From: Orbilia blumenaviensis | Lineage: Eukaryota > Ascomycota > Orbiliomycetes > Orbiliales > Orbiliaceae | DNA: 64,000 nucleotides | Direction: 5' to 3' | Assembly (NCBI GenBank): GCA_036872755.1 | Contig: JAVHNS010000005.1 | Coordinates: forward strand, 682,001-746,000 | In this document: positions 35,556 to 46,737 of the stretch, one piece after another | Layout of the letters: every line of letters starts with the position of its first letter | Position numbering within the stretch: position 1 is the first letter of the stretch | Position numbers and translations under genes: made by a program | Notes under the pieces: generated by a model | Told to the model about the DNA's origin: nothing | The model's database searches: none | What the model saw: only the letters and a program-made list of their open reading frames with translations

Positions 35556-36984
35556 TTTTACTTCTCAAATTTTTTGAAAGTTTAATATGGTATTCGAGAT
35601 AAGTATCTTCTACTTGGCCGCTCAATCGGAAAATAAAAGTGGGCCTCAGGTGAGACCATCGATTCAATTTATATTCCGCGGTTTACCCCAGACCCTGTTC
35701 AGCATGTCTCTACTATCGCAAGGCAAGGGGGTCCTGATAAAACTCCTTCCCCGCATCATGCACGAATCACCGTCAAATCATCACCATCTCTTTTACCCTA
35801 GACGGCTGAAACCCCAATAGAAAAAGAAGTTAGTACAACCTGATGGGGTATGGATGCTACCTTGCCAATCAATTACGGGCATGATGGGTAGAATGGCAGG
35901 GGAAGGTGGTGACGTCGTGCGAGTGCGGGATGCAATTGGAATGTTTGCCATGATCTGGCGCACACCTTTGCCAGCTTTTGGTATCGCGCGACCACAGCTT
36001 AGGGTTTCGCCGACGCCAGAAAATGAACGACGCACCTGCGATATCGAATCATTCGGCGGAATGGCCGTGCCGGGATCGCGAAGTATGGATGGTCTGGATG
36101 TCTAAAAATAGGGATTCTGCAGCCACAAAGCTTGCAAAGGGCTCGTGAAGCTTGTCGAGCGACTTTCAGCTGACAATATGCAACGCGCAATATGCAACAT
36201 GCAACACGGGATCCGAGAGCCGAAGGTTTCTTTGCGTTACACAGGCTTGAAATGAGGGGTAACTACTTAATTACGCTATTCATGTCGCAGATAGACCGAC
36301 TATCTAGCCTTAACCGGGTCCTTAGGTACCTTATACGACCCTGTTGAGTATCGCTTGGTTTAGTAGATATAGAATGGCTGCTCCCTTGGCTAACGGGCAT
36401 CCTATATTTCATGGCATTGGGAGAACTCCTCTTCCTATTTACCGCACTCATCGACTGCGAGCTGCTACTTCATCTTATATACACATAGGAGACACCGTCA
36501 AGTTGCACAACGGATACATACCCTGCGCAGCACGTACGTCATCAATCGGTTCCGCAGGACCTAAACGACGAGACACAAAGTTAGCGGTCGTCATTATATC
36601 TATGCCTTAACTCGGGAAATGGTCCCCATGAATTATATTTATGATTGACTGGGTATTTGGGTACAGTATTGACAGCGCTTCACCAAAGCATCCGAAATCC
36701 GAGGTCTTAAACTGAAAAATATCTAATAACTTCAACATAGTTGGAAGTCGTTGCAAATGGTCAAATGCTCTAGTCAATTTAGTGCTAGTAATGTACACGA
36801 TTCCCGGATATATGCTATGGATTAAAAGTTATAGAAGATGGTATCGTGGGGTAACAAATATGAAGAAAAAACCAATGCTGTCGTATACTCTATACGCACC
36901 CTCAAAGTAAACGAACGAAAATGGCGCAATATTTATAAATGCTGCGGGGTCAAACTGCGCCAAACGGGTATCTATATATGTGGT
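35556..36984. other. Intergenic region with no supported gene
   Basis: Several short frames on both strands lack features. A short repeated ATATGCAAC motif occurs at about 36173-36205. Confidence 0.5.
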
Positions 36985-39106
36985 TTACCAACCGAATTTC
37001 TCAGCCAGGATCTCAACATCCTTGCCTTCCCATAAAAGATCTCTTCCAATAGTCCTAACTTCCCTCATCATTGCGTCGGGGCCACAGACTAACACACCAG
37101 TCCTTCCATGCACCTTAACCCCATCCTCGTCCTCGACAACTCTGGTAACCTCCTTTCGTAAATCCGGGCGTCTTCCGTTCACACCGCGGGTTACAAACTT
37201 CCTGACTTCGATCTCGAATTCTCGAGGCATTGTCCTCTTGACCTCCTCGAGCTTTTCCAGGTCTTGTTCGATCCAGTTGAGATGGTGCTCGTGGTGTACA
37301 ATCCACACGAGAACAATCTTTCTTCTCTTCCCACCTTTCCCGTTCTTATTCTTATCCATCTCTCTTCGTATTATTTCGCACATCAAGGGCCAGGCGACCG
37401 CAATACCGCTGCCACCAGCGATGAATAGCGTCTTCTGACAGTCCTTGAGCGACCCTCTTGCATGTTCAGAACCATAAGGTCCATCGACAACGACCTTGAT
37501 CCTTCCCTGCTCATCCCCCATCCCATACAACGCATCCGTGAACCCCTTCAGCCTCCTGATAACCAACACCATTTCTTTTTCGTTGGCATCGTCGATATTA
37601 TTCCCTTCAAGGTCATACCCAACAGGTGCCGTAAAGATCGTAAAAGGATGAGCTTGAAGACGAGTCCATCCAGGAACCGTCAAGAACACATGTCCAGCTG
37701 GCTCCCACTTCATTTTCTTCGAGCCTCCGAAGTTCTTGATCGTTACTTTAAGTGTACTCTCGTCAAGGACCTGGACTACACCGTCGGCTGACCATCGCTT
37801 ATTATATGCTCTATAGACAAGTCTATCGATCCCCCAGATCGCGAATGACCAGACGACGTAGATACGGGCTGCTGGGTGGTGGAGGTATAGGAATATCATG
37901 GCGAGGGTGGCGAATGAGATGTGAGTTGCTAAGAATATTTCGTAGGATTTGGCACGGAATTCATCGACGGAGGTGAATCCGAATATCCAGAAGGCGACGA
38001 ATGAGACTACACCGAAGAGTATATCCGGGCGCGAAAGGACAGACATAAAACTTTGGCCGGTTCGTGCCTTGATCACAAAATGTTGTTAAAAGACCGGAGC
38101 TTCTATGATACGGCATCGTGGGGAAGGAACTTACAATGAACATCCTGTAGACCACATACATCCCGGCGAAATGGATCAAGCTTGCAACGTGTGAGGTGGT
38201 GGCTACCATACGGTGAACGATCAGGTGTTCTTCATAACTCCACCCGGTCAAATACTTGATCGGTGAGGTCTTTGCTGCCAGAATAAAATTCAACGGTTGG
38301 TTCATGGTAAATATCATCCCCCATCTGTCCGCTAGAAGGAAAAACCGAAGCTGGGAGTTATCGTTGGCCATGTCAAGCGGGTAGTAGATTTTGTATATCG
38401 ACAAGAAAATCGAAGTCCAGAAGAAAAGTTGATTTATAATAAGGATAGAGTTATGTGGGATCACCCGACCGCGGGCATCGTTAGGACGCTGGTAAGTTAG
38501 GAAGCCTTTGATCCGGCGATATAGTAGAGTGTACCATGGCAGTTTCGACGATGAAGAGGAGTTGTGAAGAAGAGGTTTAGATTCGTCTGAATCTATTTCT
38601 GCGGGAATAATGGCGCTGGAAGCACTAGAACCCGAAGCTGTAGAAGCCGTTTCCACCACCGAAACATCGACATTTCCATTTTTAAAAGATCTGCTATCGC
38701 TGTCCGAGCTCTCTTCCTTATTTTTCTTCCTTTGCGCCTTTTTGTATCCCTTTATCCTCCCCGCGGCCTTCCTAATCACAAAAACCCCAATAGGGAATAA
38801 AACGCAAGCGATGTTGTAGTATACACCCAGCCACCTCGTAAACTCCAGCGCATCAATAATAGCATTCTGCTCCCCTCCTCCTCGGCCCTCAGCAGCAGCA
38901 GCTACTGTCGAGGCAGCACTTCGTTTCACAAATTCCGAAACCCGTTCGCTTAGTGCCGGGCGAAGATTAAAATGCGAAGACGGCCACCACATTTTCAACG
39001 TCTCGCTGTTGTTGGCAGGCGACCCATCTGAATTGGCTGGTGAAGCGAGAATGTCTGAAAGATCAAGGTCTGACAACCGTGTGGGATACGGATAGCGAGG
39101 CGACAT
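36985..39106 (-). CDS. Ferric-chelate reductase (FRE/NADPH-oxidase-type flavocytochrome)
   Basis: Exons 38135-39106 and 36985-38067 (67-nt intron, phase 0) give 684 residues. The first about 220 residues are unusual: a luminal or extracellular part, one membrane helix (WLGVYYNIACVLFPIGVFVI) and a charged Ser-rich loop. The ferric-reductase transmembrane core then follows with haem-ligand histidines in HLIVHRMVATTSHVASLIH and FLATHISFATLAMIFLYLHH. Next come the FAD-binding motif HPFTIF and the NADPH-binding motifs VDGPYG and FIAGGSGIA, ending in VCGPDAMMREV. It should carry electrons from cytosolic NADPH through FAD and two haems to reduce extracellular Fe3+ or Cu2+ complexes at the plasma membrane, ahead of metal uptake. 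No metal-responsive promoter site was identified with confidence. Confidence 0.9.
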
Positions 39107-40335
39107 CGTGGAAACGGTGACATTAAGTACTTAAGTACTAGCTACCTAGGTAAATTAGTTGTAACAAAAAGTTATCCCAAAAAAGCCGTAAACGATAACC
39201 GCTACATCGGAGTTCGAAAGCTCGCGCGAGGTATTTCGGTATTTCGAAAGTCGGATATACCAAGTTTAAATGATCCAAGGTCAAACGGATCCCCCCTCCT
39301 CCCTCCTAGAATAGAGAGGAAGGGCCAAGGAAGACCGCTGGGCCAGCTTTTGTCGGAGCCAACCAGCGCTCTTCCCTCCGATGGTGCCATTCTTACGTCC
39401 GAGGGGGCAGCTTGCTAGAGAATAGTGTCCGAATCGGCCTCATCCTTATCATGCGATCAAAAGCTTACTGGAGCCGAGCTCCGAGGGGCCAAGAAGTGGC
39501 CGCGTGGAGGTGCTCAGAACAGAGTGGGTTTGGGATTTAAACCCGACTGTCAAACAGAGCAAACTATTATGTACTGTCGGCAGGAAGACGGTCAAGAAAT
39601 GAGGGGGAAAAGATACATTTTACATATCGAAAATAGGGCGTGCATACAGAAGTGGGGGTGGTCGCTTTGGGATGCATGACCACAAGGCAACCATGTGGTT
39701 GGGCCCCATGAAGAATGAATCCTGCTGTGTTTCCCTTGGGAGTGCGCCTGTCATGTACGAGCGGATCTAATCTAAGCTTAAATATATATGAGGGCTGCCC
39801 AGGAATCTGGTGATATCTAATCTGATGCATCTGATATAATTCCAAAGCATCTTAAGGTCACACCGACATTTCACAGCGTCAAAATTTACTAATTTATTTA
39901 AGCTTCTATCCCGTGGGCTAGCTATGGGAACATAAAAAAGCCTACTGATAGGCCGATCATGTTTATATACAAGAGTATTGGCCAGAAGTTGACAATAATT
40001 GTCTTGATCAAACTGAGGTGTCCCAGCATCCACGCAACCTTGTCCTCGACAAGGCTACGGGCTGGAACAACCTCTTCCTCACAACGTCCCCGGAGGTATT
40101 CGTCGTTCTCGCGCCTTATTTGTCGCTGGACCTGCATCTCCCCCTTCATCTCGTCTAGCGGACTGCATCTCTTTGGTGATTTAGAAGGGATGAGGAAGTA
40201 TTCCCCACCCCGTTCCCTTATTGCACATTCAATATCCCATCTCTTCGATGGGAATGCCCCAGTCTCCTTCCGTCTTGGGTTTTCCTTCAATTGCGGCTGG
40301 TCGGGGGCACGTGGGGTCCGAGAGGAGAGGGACGA
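39107..40335. other. Intergenic region with one doubtful frame
   Basis: Apart from the doubtful reverse frame at 39922-40290 listed separately, nothing is supported. The first 150 bases are the 5' region of the ferric reductase gene. Confidence 0.5.
39922..40290 (-). CDS. Doubtful small frame with C-terminal hydrophobic segment
   Basis: A 122-codon frame starts 45 bases past the stop of the upstream reverse-strand gene. It is rich in Lys, Arg and Glu (MQVQRQIRRENDEYLRG) and ends in a possible membrane helix (ILLYINMIGLSVGFFMF). It could be the C-terminal remnant of a membrane protein or a chance frame overlapping the 3' UTR of the neighbour. No family is recognised. Confidence 0.2.
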   Translation of the reverse strand: MKENPRRKETGAFPSKRWDIECAIRERGGEYFLIPSKSPKRCSPLDEMKGEMQVQRQIRRENDEYLRGRCEEEVVPARSLVEDKVAWMLGHLSLIKTIIVNFWPILLYINMIGLSVGFFMFP

Positions 40336-41021
40336 CTAGCCCCCAAACTTCCCATCCTTGCTCCCGCCATTTGTAGACTGTGCACTGACACCCTTCCTAA
40401 GGCGAGTCAAGAAGTCGACACCGTTGGCCATTGTATGCTCTACTAGCTGATTAGAAAGAGTTCCTTGAAGAATTTGAGATATCCACTTGCTCCTTACGTT
40501 TCTGGCCCCACGGCGAGGATTTGCTCTGGGTGGTCCACCCCTTATCGTTATTCTTGTAGACAACGGGCTTGTCGTCGCCCGCAGCTTGCGAACCAGCAAC
40601 AGCATCCGTATATCCTGTTGTGACAAGTTAGGAAAGGACCTCAAGACACCAACCAACTAACAACCTAGATCGGAGTGCCTACCTTTGCTAAGAAGATCCC
40701 TAAGCTCCTTCGCATTGAACCCGTTCACGGGAGCATGTTCGTCAACCATACCGCCAGAGTAACCAGACGAGTTATTAGTGTTATTCGAGAAACTACGGTT
40801 ATTCTGGGACTGGAATGACGAAGATCGTGAGTCGGAGCGGCGAGACTGGTTGTAGTTCTGGGAAGGAGTAGGAGATGGTGAAGCGCTATTATTCTGGGTG
40901 GATTGGCGACGGCGCCATCTATAAGTAAAAAAAAGAGAGAGAAATGGTCAGCGTCATCAGTTCTGTTTATAATCAGATCTGTGGGGATTCAAGCTCACTT
41001 GTTATCCTCGTTGGCAGACAT
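40336..41021 (-). CDS. Small conserved-looking fungal protein of unknown function
   Basis: Four exons (40999-41021, 40683-40918, 40498-40614, 40336-40439) give 159 residues. The first exon holds only 23 nt (MSANEDNK). The N-terminal half is Ser/Asn/Gln-rich and disordered. The second half has an ordered core, VNGFNAKELRDLLSKGYTD, and an aromatic/polar segment (DKGWTTQSKSSPWGQK), ending in MANGVDFLTRLRKGVSA. Introns are 58-80 nt and each phase fits. The last intron ends in two possible acceptors three bases apart (TAG/TAG), which would give Q-H or L-E-H at the junction. No enzyme motif is seen and the function is unknown. Reading straight through the retained intron gives the wrong protein around 40500-40656. 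Confidence 0.75.
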
Positions 41022-41514
41022 GGTTGTTCACGTGGTCGGGATGAGTGGACCAACGTGAGTGTGAGGCGGACAGTATGTTACAGGTGAAGCGAAGAGACCA
41101 GCTCTGGTTATTCGTAATTCGTTACTTCGTTAGGAACAAAGCGAGATGAAGGGCAATGATGAAGCTGGGGATCGGATGGCGAATGGGAATGGGAGGTTGT
41201 GAGAGTGTCAAGAGGGAGCGAGCTGGAAGTTTGGTCGGGGAGGATGGTCAAGTGGGAACACAGATCGTCGGGGCAGCAACGCGACAACACTAAAATAATG
41301 CAACAGCACAACACATCCCACTCGGTTCAGGCATCCGCTGATATTTGGTCGACGGTTGTATCCTAGTCTCGTAGCAAACGACGCTTCGGTAACAAGGTGG
41401 TGACAACCCTAGTTAGAACTTAAATTTAATGGGGTAGGGAGCCCATAGATATTGACAAGAATTATATATTAAAGCTAAGTTATATCTACGATTCGATGGG
41501 AATAATGAAACAAA
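41022..41514. other. Intergenic region with no supported gene
   Basis: 493 bases between two reverse-strand genes: the 5' region of the small protein and the 3' region of the 2EXR protein. Nothing else is recognised. Confidence 0.6.
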
Positions 41515-43511
41515 CTACAACCTGTCATCGATATCCGGTATCCCCAAAATATTCCCATCATAAAACGACATGTCCGGTGTCCTATCCGGCAACATATCCA
41601 AAATGCCTTCCCCAAAGAGTTGGCTTAACCCCGTTCTTATATAGTCCACCCTCTCAAGAATGGCCTTGGACCGTTTCCCCCTCCCTGAGAAGTTATACAA
41701 GAAGCGGTTCAATGCCAACAGTCTTCCCTGCCTGCGTACCCAGTAGTAATCCTGGCTAACCTCTCCTCTTCTAAATCTCTTAAAGTTCTCCTTTTCCTGT
41801 TCGTTAAGTCCAGAATCCGTTCTGCAATCCTCTAAGGTTGCTTCCTCAATCTCTTCAGTCCAGACATTTAATATTGAAGGTGTTGTAATACTATACTGCC
41901 ATGCTCCCGTAGTAAATGGCCACACTGTCCGGAGCATGTCCTCGTAAAACGTCCTAAGCAATAGCTCAAAAGTGGTGTACTCAGCCCCGGCCGCAACCAT
42001 ATCTGCCGTTGTCCCCTTAAAATTCTTGGCCTTTCTCTTAATATTATCTGAAATCATACCCGATACAACATGGATATAAAGTTTGAGCCCTGCACCCGCA
42101 GCATCCAGGAGGGGCTGGAGACGATGAAATAACGGCACTAGTATTGCATTTTTTGTTTTCTTTTGAGGATGCCAGGCTAGTAAATGCGGTGGTTCGATAA
42201 AAAATTGTTCTTCGCGGAAATCTTCGACGTCGAGTCTGATGTTGCGGAACATGTGCCAGTATCTCTCTGAGAGTGATAGGGGCTGGGAGATGGGATCATC
42301 TGGGACTGAGTCGTAGTGGCCATCGTATTCGCTTTGAATAACCGGTGCAGTTAGGCTATCACGATAGTATTAGCACGTATGCTCCTAGCATAAGAACTTT
42401 GGCGAAAGTTATGCATTACTCACGTAAAATTATCCGTCAAGGAGTAAGTCAGACTCTCCCAGGGAGCGCTGTATTGTACCGTGGCCCTCTTTTTATGTAT
42501 ATCTGTAGACAGCCTGATCACGAAGGTGTTTCGTCCGTAAAAGCACTCTGCCGCCTCCTGATGTATCTGCCTGTTCACTCTAAATATCGACAGATTTATT
42601 GATATCTGCTTATAAATTGGAGGGTAGTGTCGGCTCCCTGGGGCAATTACGGGCGGCGGATCCCGGCTTAGAAGGTAGCCATATACCTCGTCACGGATCT
42701 CTCGAGGAAGACCTAGGAAATTAAAGGGGCCATTTCTAGTGAATTTCGGTTTCCCCTTTATAGTCGTGAGATCACTTGGGTGTGGAGGCGGAGGCAGCGA
42801 TTGAGCGGTGGTGTCCCATGAATCTACCCATGCATTGAAAGCTTCTATTGAATCGACTCCTGTCGGTAAATCGGGATTTGCCCATGACATGGATTTCGTC
42901 CATGGGGTTGGGTTAGAAGGTGTTAAATAGTTTGGGGAAGGAGTGGATCGCCGAAGTTTGATAGCCTGATGTATGCTGTCCCACGGTGATTCAAGGCCGG
43001 GCGACCCTTCTCTTACGACGGAATAACCTGGTGTTAGGGGTCGATGTGGAAGAATAGGAGGGGGAGCGGGTGCGAGGTGCCAAGAAGGTGGTGGTGGTGG
43101 TGGCGGCGGCGGCGGCGGGCCAATACAGGACCAACCAGGCCCTAGGTTATGGAAGCCCTGTGGAGGAGGGGGTGGTGGCGGTGGAGGAGGGGCCCCAGGC
43201 CATGAAGTTGGTAGCGGTCCTGATAGTAGTACATCAGGCGGCAACCGAGTCCCGGGTGCAAGCGCAGCTGCTAATCGATCACTGTGAGGCGCAGGTGGTA
43301 GCGGAGGGGGAGGCGGAGGGGGAGGTGCCCCGGTTAAAGACCATGCTTGTAATAGGTGAGCCGGCGGGGAAGAGACGACAGGCGCCGTGGGCAATAAATC
43401 TGGAGGGTGAGCTTGAGTACTTGAGATTAGGTCCCCGAGGCTAACAGACCCAAGCAGAACATCTAAGTCTGTGCTGTCGCGCGAGACTTCATGCGGTGGA
43501 GACGCTGACAT
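41515..43511 (-). CDS. 2EXR-type protein with N-terminal poly-proline tracts
   Basis: Exons 42424-43511 and 41515-42355 (68-nt intron, phase 2) give 642 residues. Three proline runs of 8-11 residues occur within about residues 60-145, in a Pro-rich disordered region reminiscent of formin FH1 sequences. The fungal 2EXR/F-box-like block starts at about residue 264: FNFLGLPREIRDEVYGYLL, continuing with FRVNRQIHQEAAECFYGRNTF. The C-terminal exon is an uncharacterised globular part. 2EXR proteins are a large fungal family of mostly unknown biochemical role, with F-box-like starts. The poly-proline tracts suggest binding of profilin, SH3 or WW partners (inference). DNA of the tracts is GGT/GGC/GGA-repeat-like on the forward strand at 43086-43330. 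Confidence 0.8.
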
Positions 43512-44115
43512 CGTTATCTCCAGCTCTATAGTCGACTCTATGCTTGTGCGCCGTGTCGCAAGTCTTCTGAGTTTGTATCTTGGTCGGTCTGGTCTTTAAC
43601 TTCTGAAAATAAGGATTATCGCTGTTTGCGCCGCATAGCGAGCGGCCAAGATGGCATATTTATATGACTGCGCTTCAAGATTCCACTTAACCAATGGATC
43701 GGACCAGTATCGAAGCCCGTGCGCGCGATGCAAGTGATTGGCCTTCTGGATGCTATTGTGACGTGTTGCGTTTGTATGTCTCAAGGTGCCAGATGCAGGA
43801 TCAAGCCGCCCAGGTCTAGGTTCGAGCTAGGCATGCGCAAAGCACGCCATGGGTGGAATGTCACAAGCTTCAAGCTTCTGGCAAGGCTATTGAAGTCTGG
43901 TAGTTGATATGTCCAAGCCTTTCTATTCACTCTGTATAAGCTGATCTTTACGAACGTTCCTAGTTCCCCGATTTGTTGAGGCCTCGTATAGATAAACTGG
44001 TATTTGATTTAGTTTTACATATGATGCTATTAGCCCTCTAACATCAATAGAATACACCATGAAAAATCGAGGTGAAATAATCTGGACACAAGATCCGAAA
44101 ATCAAGTTGCGAATA
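43512..44115. other. Intergenic region with no supported gene
   Basis: 604 bases between two reverse-strand genes, containing the 5' region of the 2EXR protein. No frame or motif of interest was found. Confidence 0.6.
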
Positions 44116-44913
44116 TTATTTCTCAAAGGCCACCAAAGTTTCCGCTGCATCATCCCCAAAGAACTTCCAGCTCCTCCTCGCAAACCACGGACCATAGCTA
44201 ATCCTAGCGACTCCGGCTTCGGCCAATTCCTTCAACCCCAACGGCGTTGGCCCAGTCCCCTGCACCGCCAATCTACCTCCAAAAGCCGCAGTCATCTCCT
44301 TAACCTCATCAATCGTAATAACATGTTTCCCAACTCCCCAAACAAACACCGTTGTAGCACCCGCATCAAGATATTTCTTCCCCCTTTCAATCACATCTTT
44401 AATGGATCCTCCATATCCCAACACATCGGTCCGAGCGTTGATTACAAAATCTGGAACACCGGCTTCTGTGGCAGCTTTCAGCGCTGTTTTAATTCTTTCA
44501 GCGGCTTCCTCCGCAGGTCTTAATTCTTCGTGTCCCGTAGATGTATCGGTCTTTAAATCCTCGATATTCGCACCGACCACACCAAGGGCAATGGCTGATT
44601 TAATCGTTTCGGCGATATCACTGTAGCCATCTTGAAGATCTGCGGATAGCGGTTTTGTATCTGCGAATCCGGAGTTCTTGAGACCCTGTGCGACGTTTTT
44701 GATGCCGGCGAGATTGGCGGAAAGTGAGAGTTGTGCGTCGGGAAGGCCCTGAGTTGCTGCAATGGACCACGATGCCGTCGCCAAGGCCTTTGTAGATGCA
44801 TGTGCGGCTACAGCGGCGGCAGTTGGGGCATCATGGACATTGGTTAAAAGCAATGGATTGCCAGAAATGTGAAGAGACTTAAGAGTCTTTGCAAGTGTAT
44901 TCAGGCGAGACAT
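44116..44913 (-). CDS. Isocitrate lyase / PEP mutase superfamily enzyme
   Basis: A single exon of 265 codons. The family TIM-barrel motifs are visible: NVHDAPTAA near the N-terminus, the metal-binding segment LSADLQDGYSD (about 89-99), GANIED (about 114-119) and VINARTDV (about 157-164). The length matches small 2-methylisocitrate-lyase/phosphonomutase-like proteins rather than full isocitrate lyase. The KKCGH-type catalytic cysteine loop of true isocitrate and methylisocitrate lyases is not present between LQDGYSD and GANIED, so lyase activity on those substrates is doubtful. Alternatives are oxaloacetate decarboxylase, phosphonopyruvate hydrolase or carboxyphosphonoenolpyruvate mutase-like activity. 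It is probably cytosolic. Confidence 0.85.
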   Translation of the reverse strand: MSRLNTLAKTLKSLHISGNPLLLTNVHDAPTAAAVAAHASTKALATASWSIAATQGLPDAQLSLSANLAGIKNVAQGLKNSGFADTKPLSADLQDGYSDIAETIKSAIALGVVGANIEDLKTDTSTGHEELRPAEEAAERIKTALKAATEAGVPDFVINARTDVLGYGGSIKDVIERGKKYLDAGATTVFVWGVGKHVITIDEVKEMTAAFGGRLAVQGTGPTPLGLKELAEAGVARISYGPWFARRSWKFFGDDAAETLVAFEK

Positions 44914-46737
44914 AATTAAAAAAATGTGGGAGTGAAAAGAGGTGTGTTGTTTTTGTGGTATTCTGCTCGCTGGATTTGGAGCTGTAGACGTCTACGAGTA
45001 CCTTAAGCTTGAGTGTTTGGTTTCAAGTGTATCTGAATTGTCGTTTCAAATGTGATACTTTTATACCTTCTTAATTCTCGAAACAGTTGTTGCACAGCTT
45101 GACTATTGAATGTCACATCCCGCCATTCTCCGTCAAATAACGTTAAGCCGGCAAAGCCGTGTCGGCAGGTTGGCTGACTCAGCAGCCTAACATTACGTAA
45201 CCTGCTTTCTATGCGATATATCCAGCTTCCGTATTTGTAAAGACCTTCATCAATGGGGAGTCAATGGCTCAAAGTATCGTTGAATGTTGAAAACTTTCAT
45301 GGATTTGATCGGGAGATGGGAGTCATAGTCCGTTACAATGGGTTAATCTACTCCACAATTCAATCTGTTACCACGTCTTGCTCTCGTCCACCTGCTCGTT
45401 GTGACCCACTTGCTTATGAAAGTAGTATTTTGATGTCCATGAAATACCCATGATTCGTCTTATGAGCTCGAGGTAAGCTCATTATTACATATTAAGAGTT
45501 GCTATGGAGCAGCCGCAATGGAATCCTAGCTTCGAGTATGGAGGTGCGTGCGCAGAATCCTAAATATCGGTCTATATTCCAGATTAGTCACAGTTATAGG
45601 CCGTCAAGTCCGTGATATTTAGCTATATAATATCTTTTCCTTCTTTTTTATTTGATTCGTCAGCATAGAGTCACAAAGTGCTCAATTCCTCTTTCAGATG
45701 TGGGAGAAAGTCAAATAGGCTTTGAGATCTACCCCGCGCTCGTCCGCACCAAGTCGTTACGGTGTCACGAAGTCCCATGACTTCGGGTCAACCGAGCATA
45801 GAGGTCTTGTGTGTGATCCACAAGCTGATTAATCCATCCCTTTTCATAATCATAGCCCCTGGCAGTTGATTTTAAGGGTCTAAGCTGGAGTTATCATTTT
45901 GGCAATAAACCATAAGCTACCTAGGTTTGCGGCGCTGGTGTCCCAGAGAGGACAGCTACAATGCAACGGAGCCCATACCAATCCATTGGTCGCCAGATAT
46001 TCGAAGGCCGTCATGTATCGTATCCCACCTTTATATTCTAGCATAAATCCCCGAAATTGTATTTCAGTGAGGACTGGTACCTCAGAATCTATGTAGCCAT
46101 ACATAGAAACCGGTACGTTAAACGCCTTTAAGTTCATATTTATGATGTTAGCAAATGCGCCGGTAATTGCCATAGGAGTTCGGTTAATGCTTCTCCAAAG
46201 CCTCCCGAATCTCGACTGTTAACAGCAGATTCATACATGTCACAATAACTCTTGATGCCCTCGATGGTCCTTACAAAGGGCCGGAATAAAGTAGTTCCGG
46301 TATCCAGTATCAAAGATATTTAAATATTTGGGTCTCACACAATTGCAAACCTGCAGTGAAGTTTAGAGACATTTTGGGTAATGCCGTACCACCAACCGGA
46401 GTAGTTCCGAGGAACATGGCCCCTCACCCCCCCAGTCGGATCTGCGCTCCCCATGAACATTTCCAAAGCTTGTTTTCCCATCACTGCTCCTTTTAGCATC
46501 CAAAAATGTCACCGACTGTGTCACGGGTAGCGCGGCGGCATGGCCCTTGAAAGATAAACCGAAAAAAAAAAAAAGGATTCAAACCACATCTCTGCAATTC
46601 TAAAACTCACACTCATCATCACCACCATCATATCCCCTCAAAGATCATCATACCCACGCGAAGAACTGTACCGGCCATTTACCACATCCAAGCGACCGAG
46701 GTTATCGTAGACTGATAGTTTTTGTTTTGGCGAAACC
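44914..46737. other. 1.8 kb divergent intergenic region
   Basis: Between the divergent PEP mutase-like and C2-domain genes. A reverse frame at 45880-46173 (97 codons) lacks recognisable features. An A run of about 13 bases lies at 46561-46573. No gene is supported. Confidence 0.5.

Noticed and set aside
45880..46173. Reverse 97-codon frame in the PEP mutase / C2 gap
   Set aside because: No recognisable motif or signal peptide and no splice partner; probably chance.
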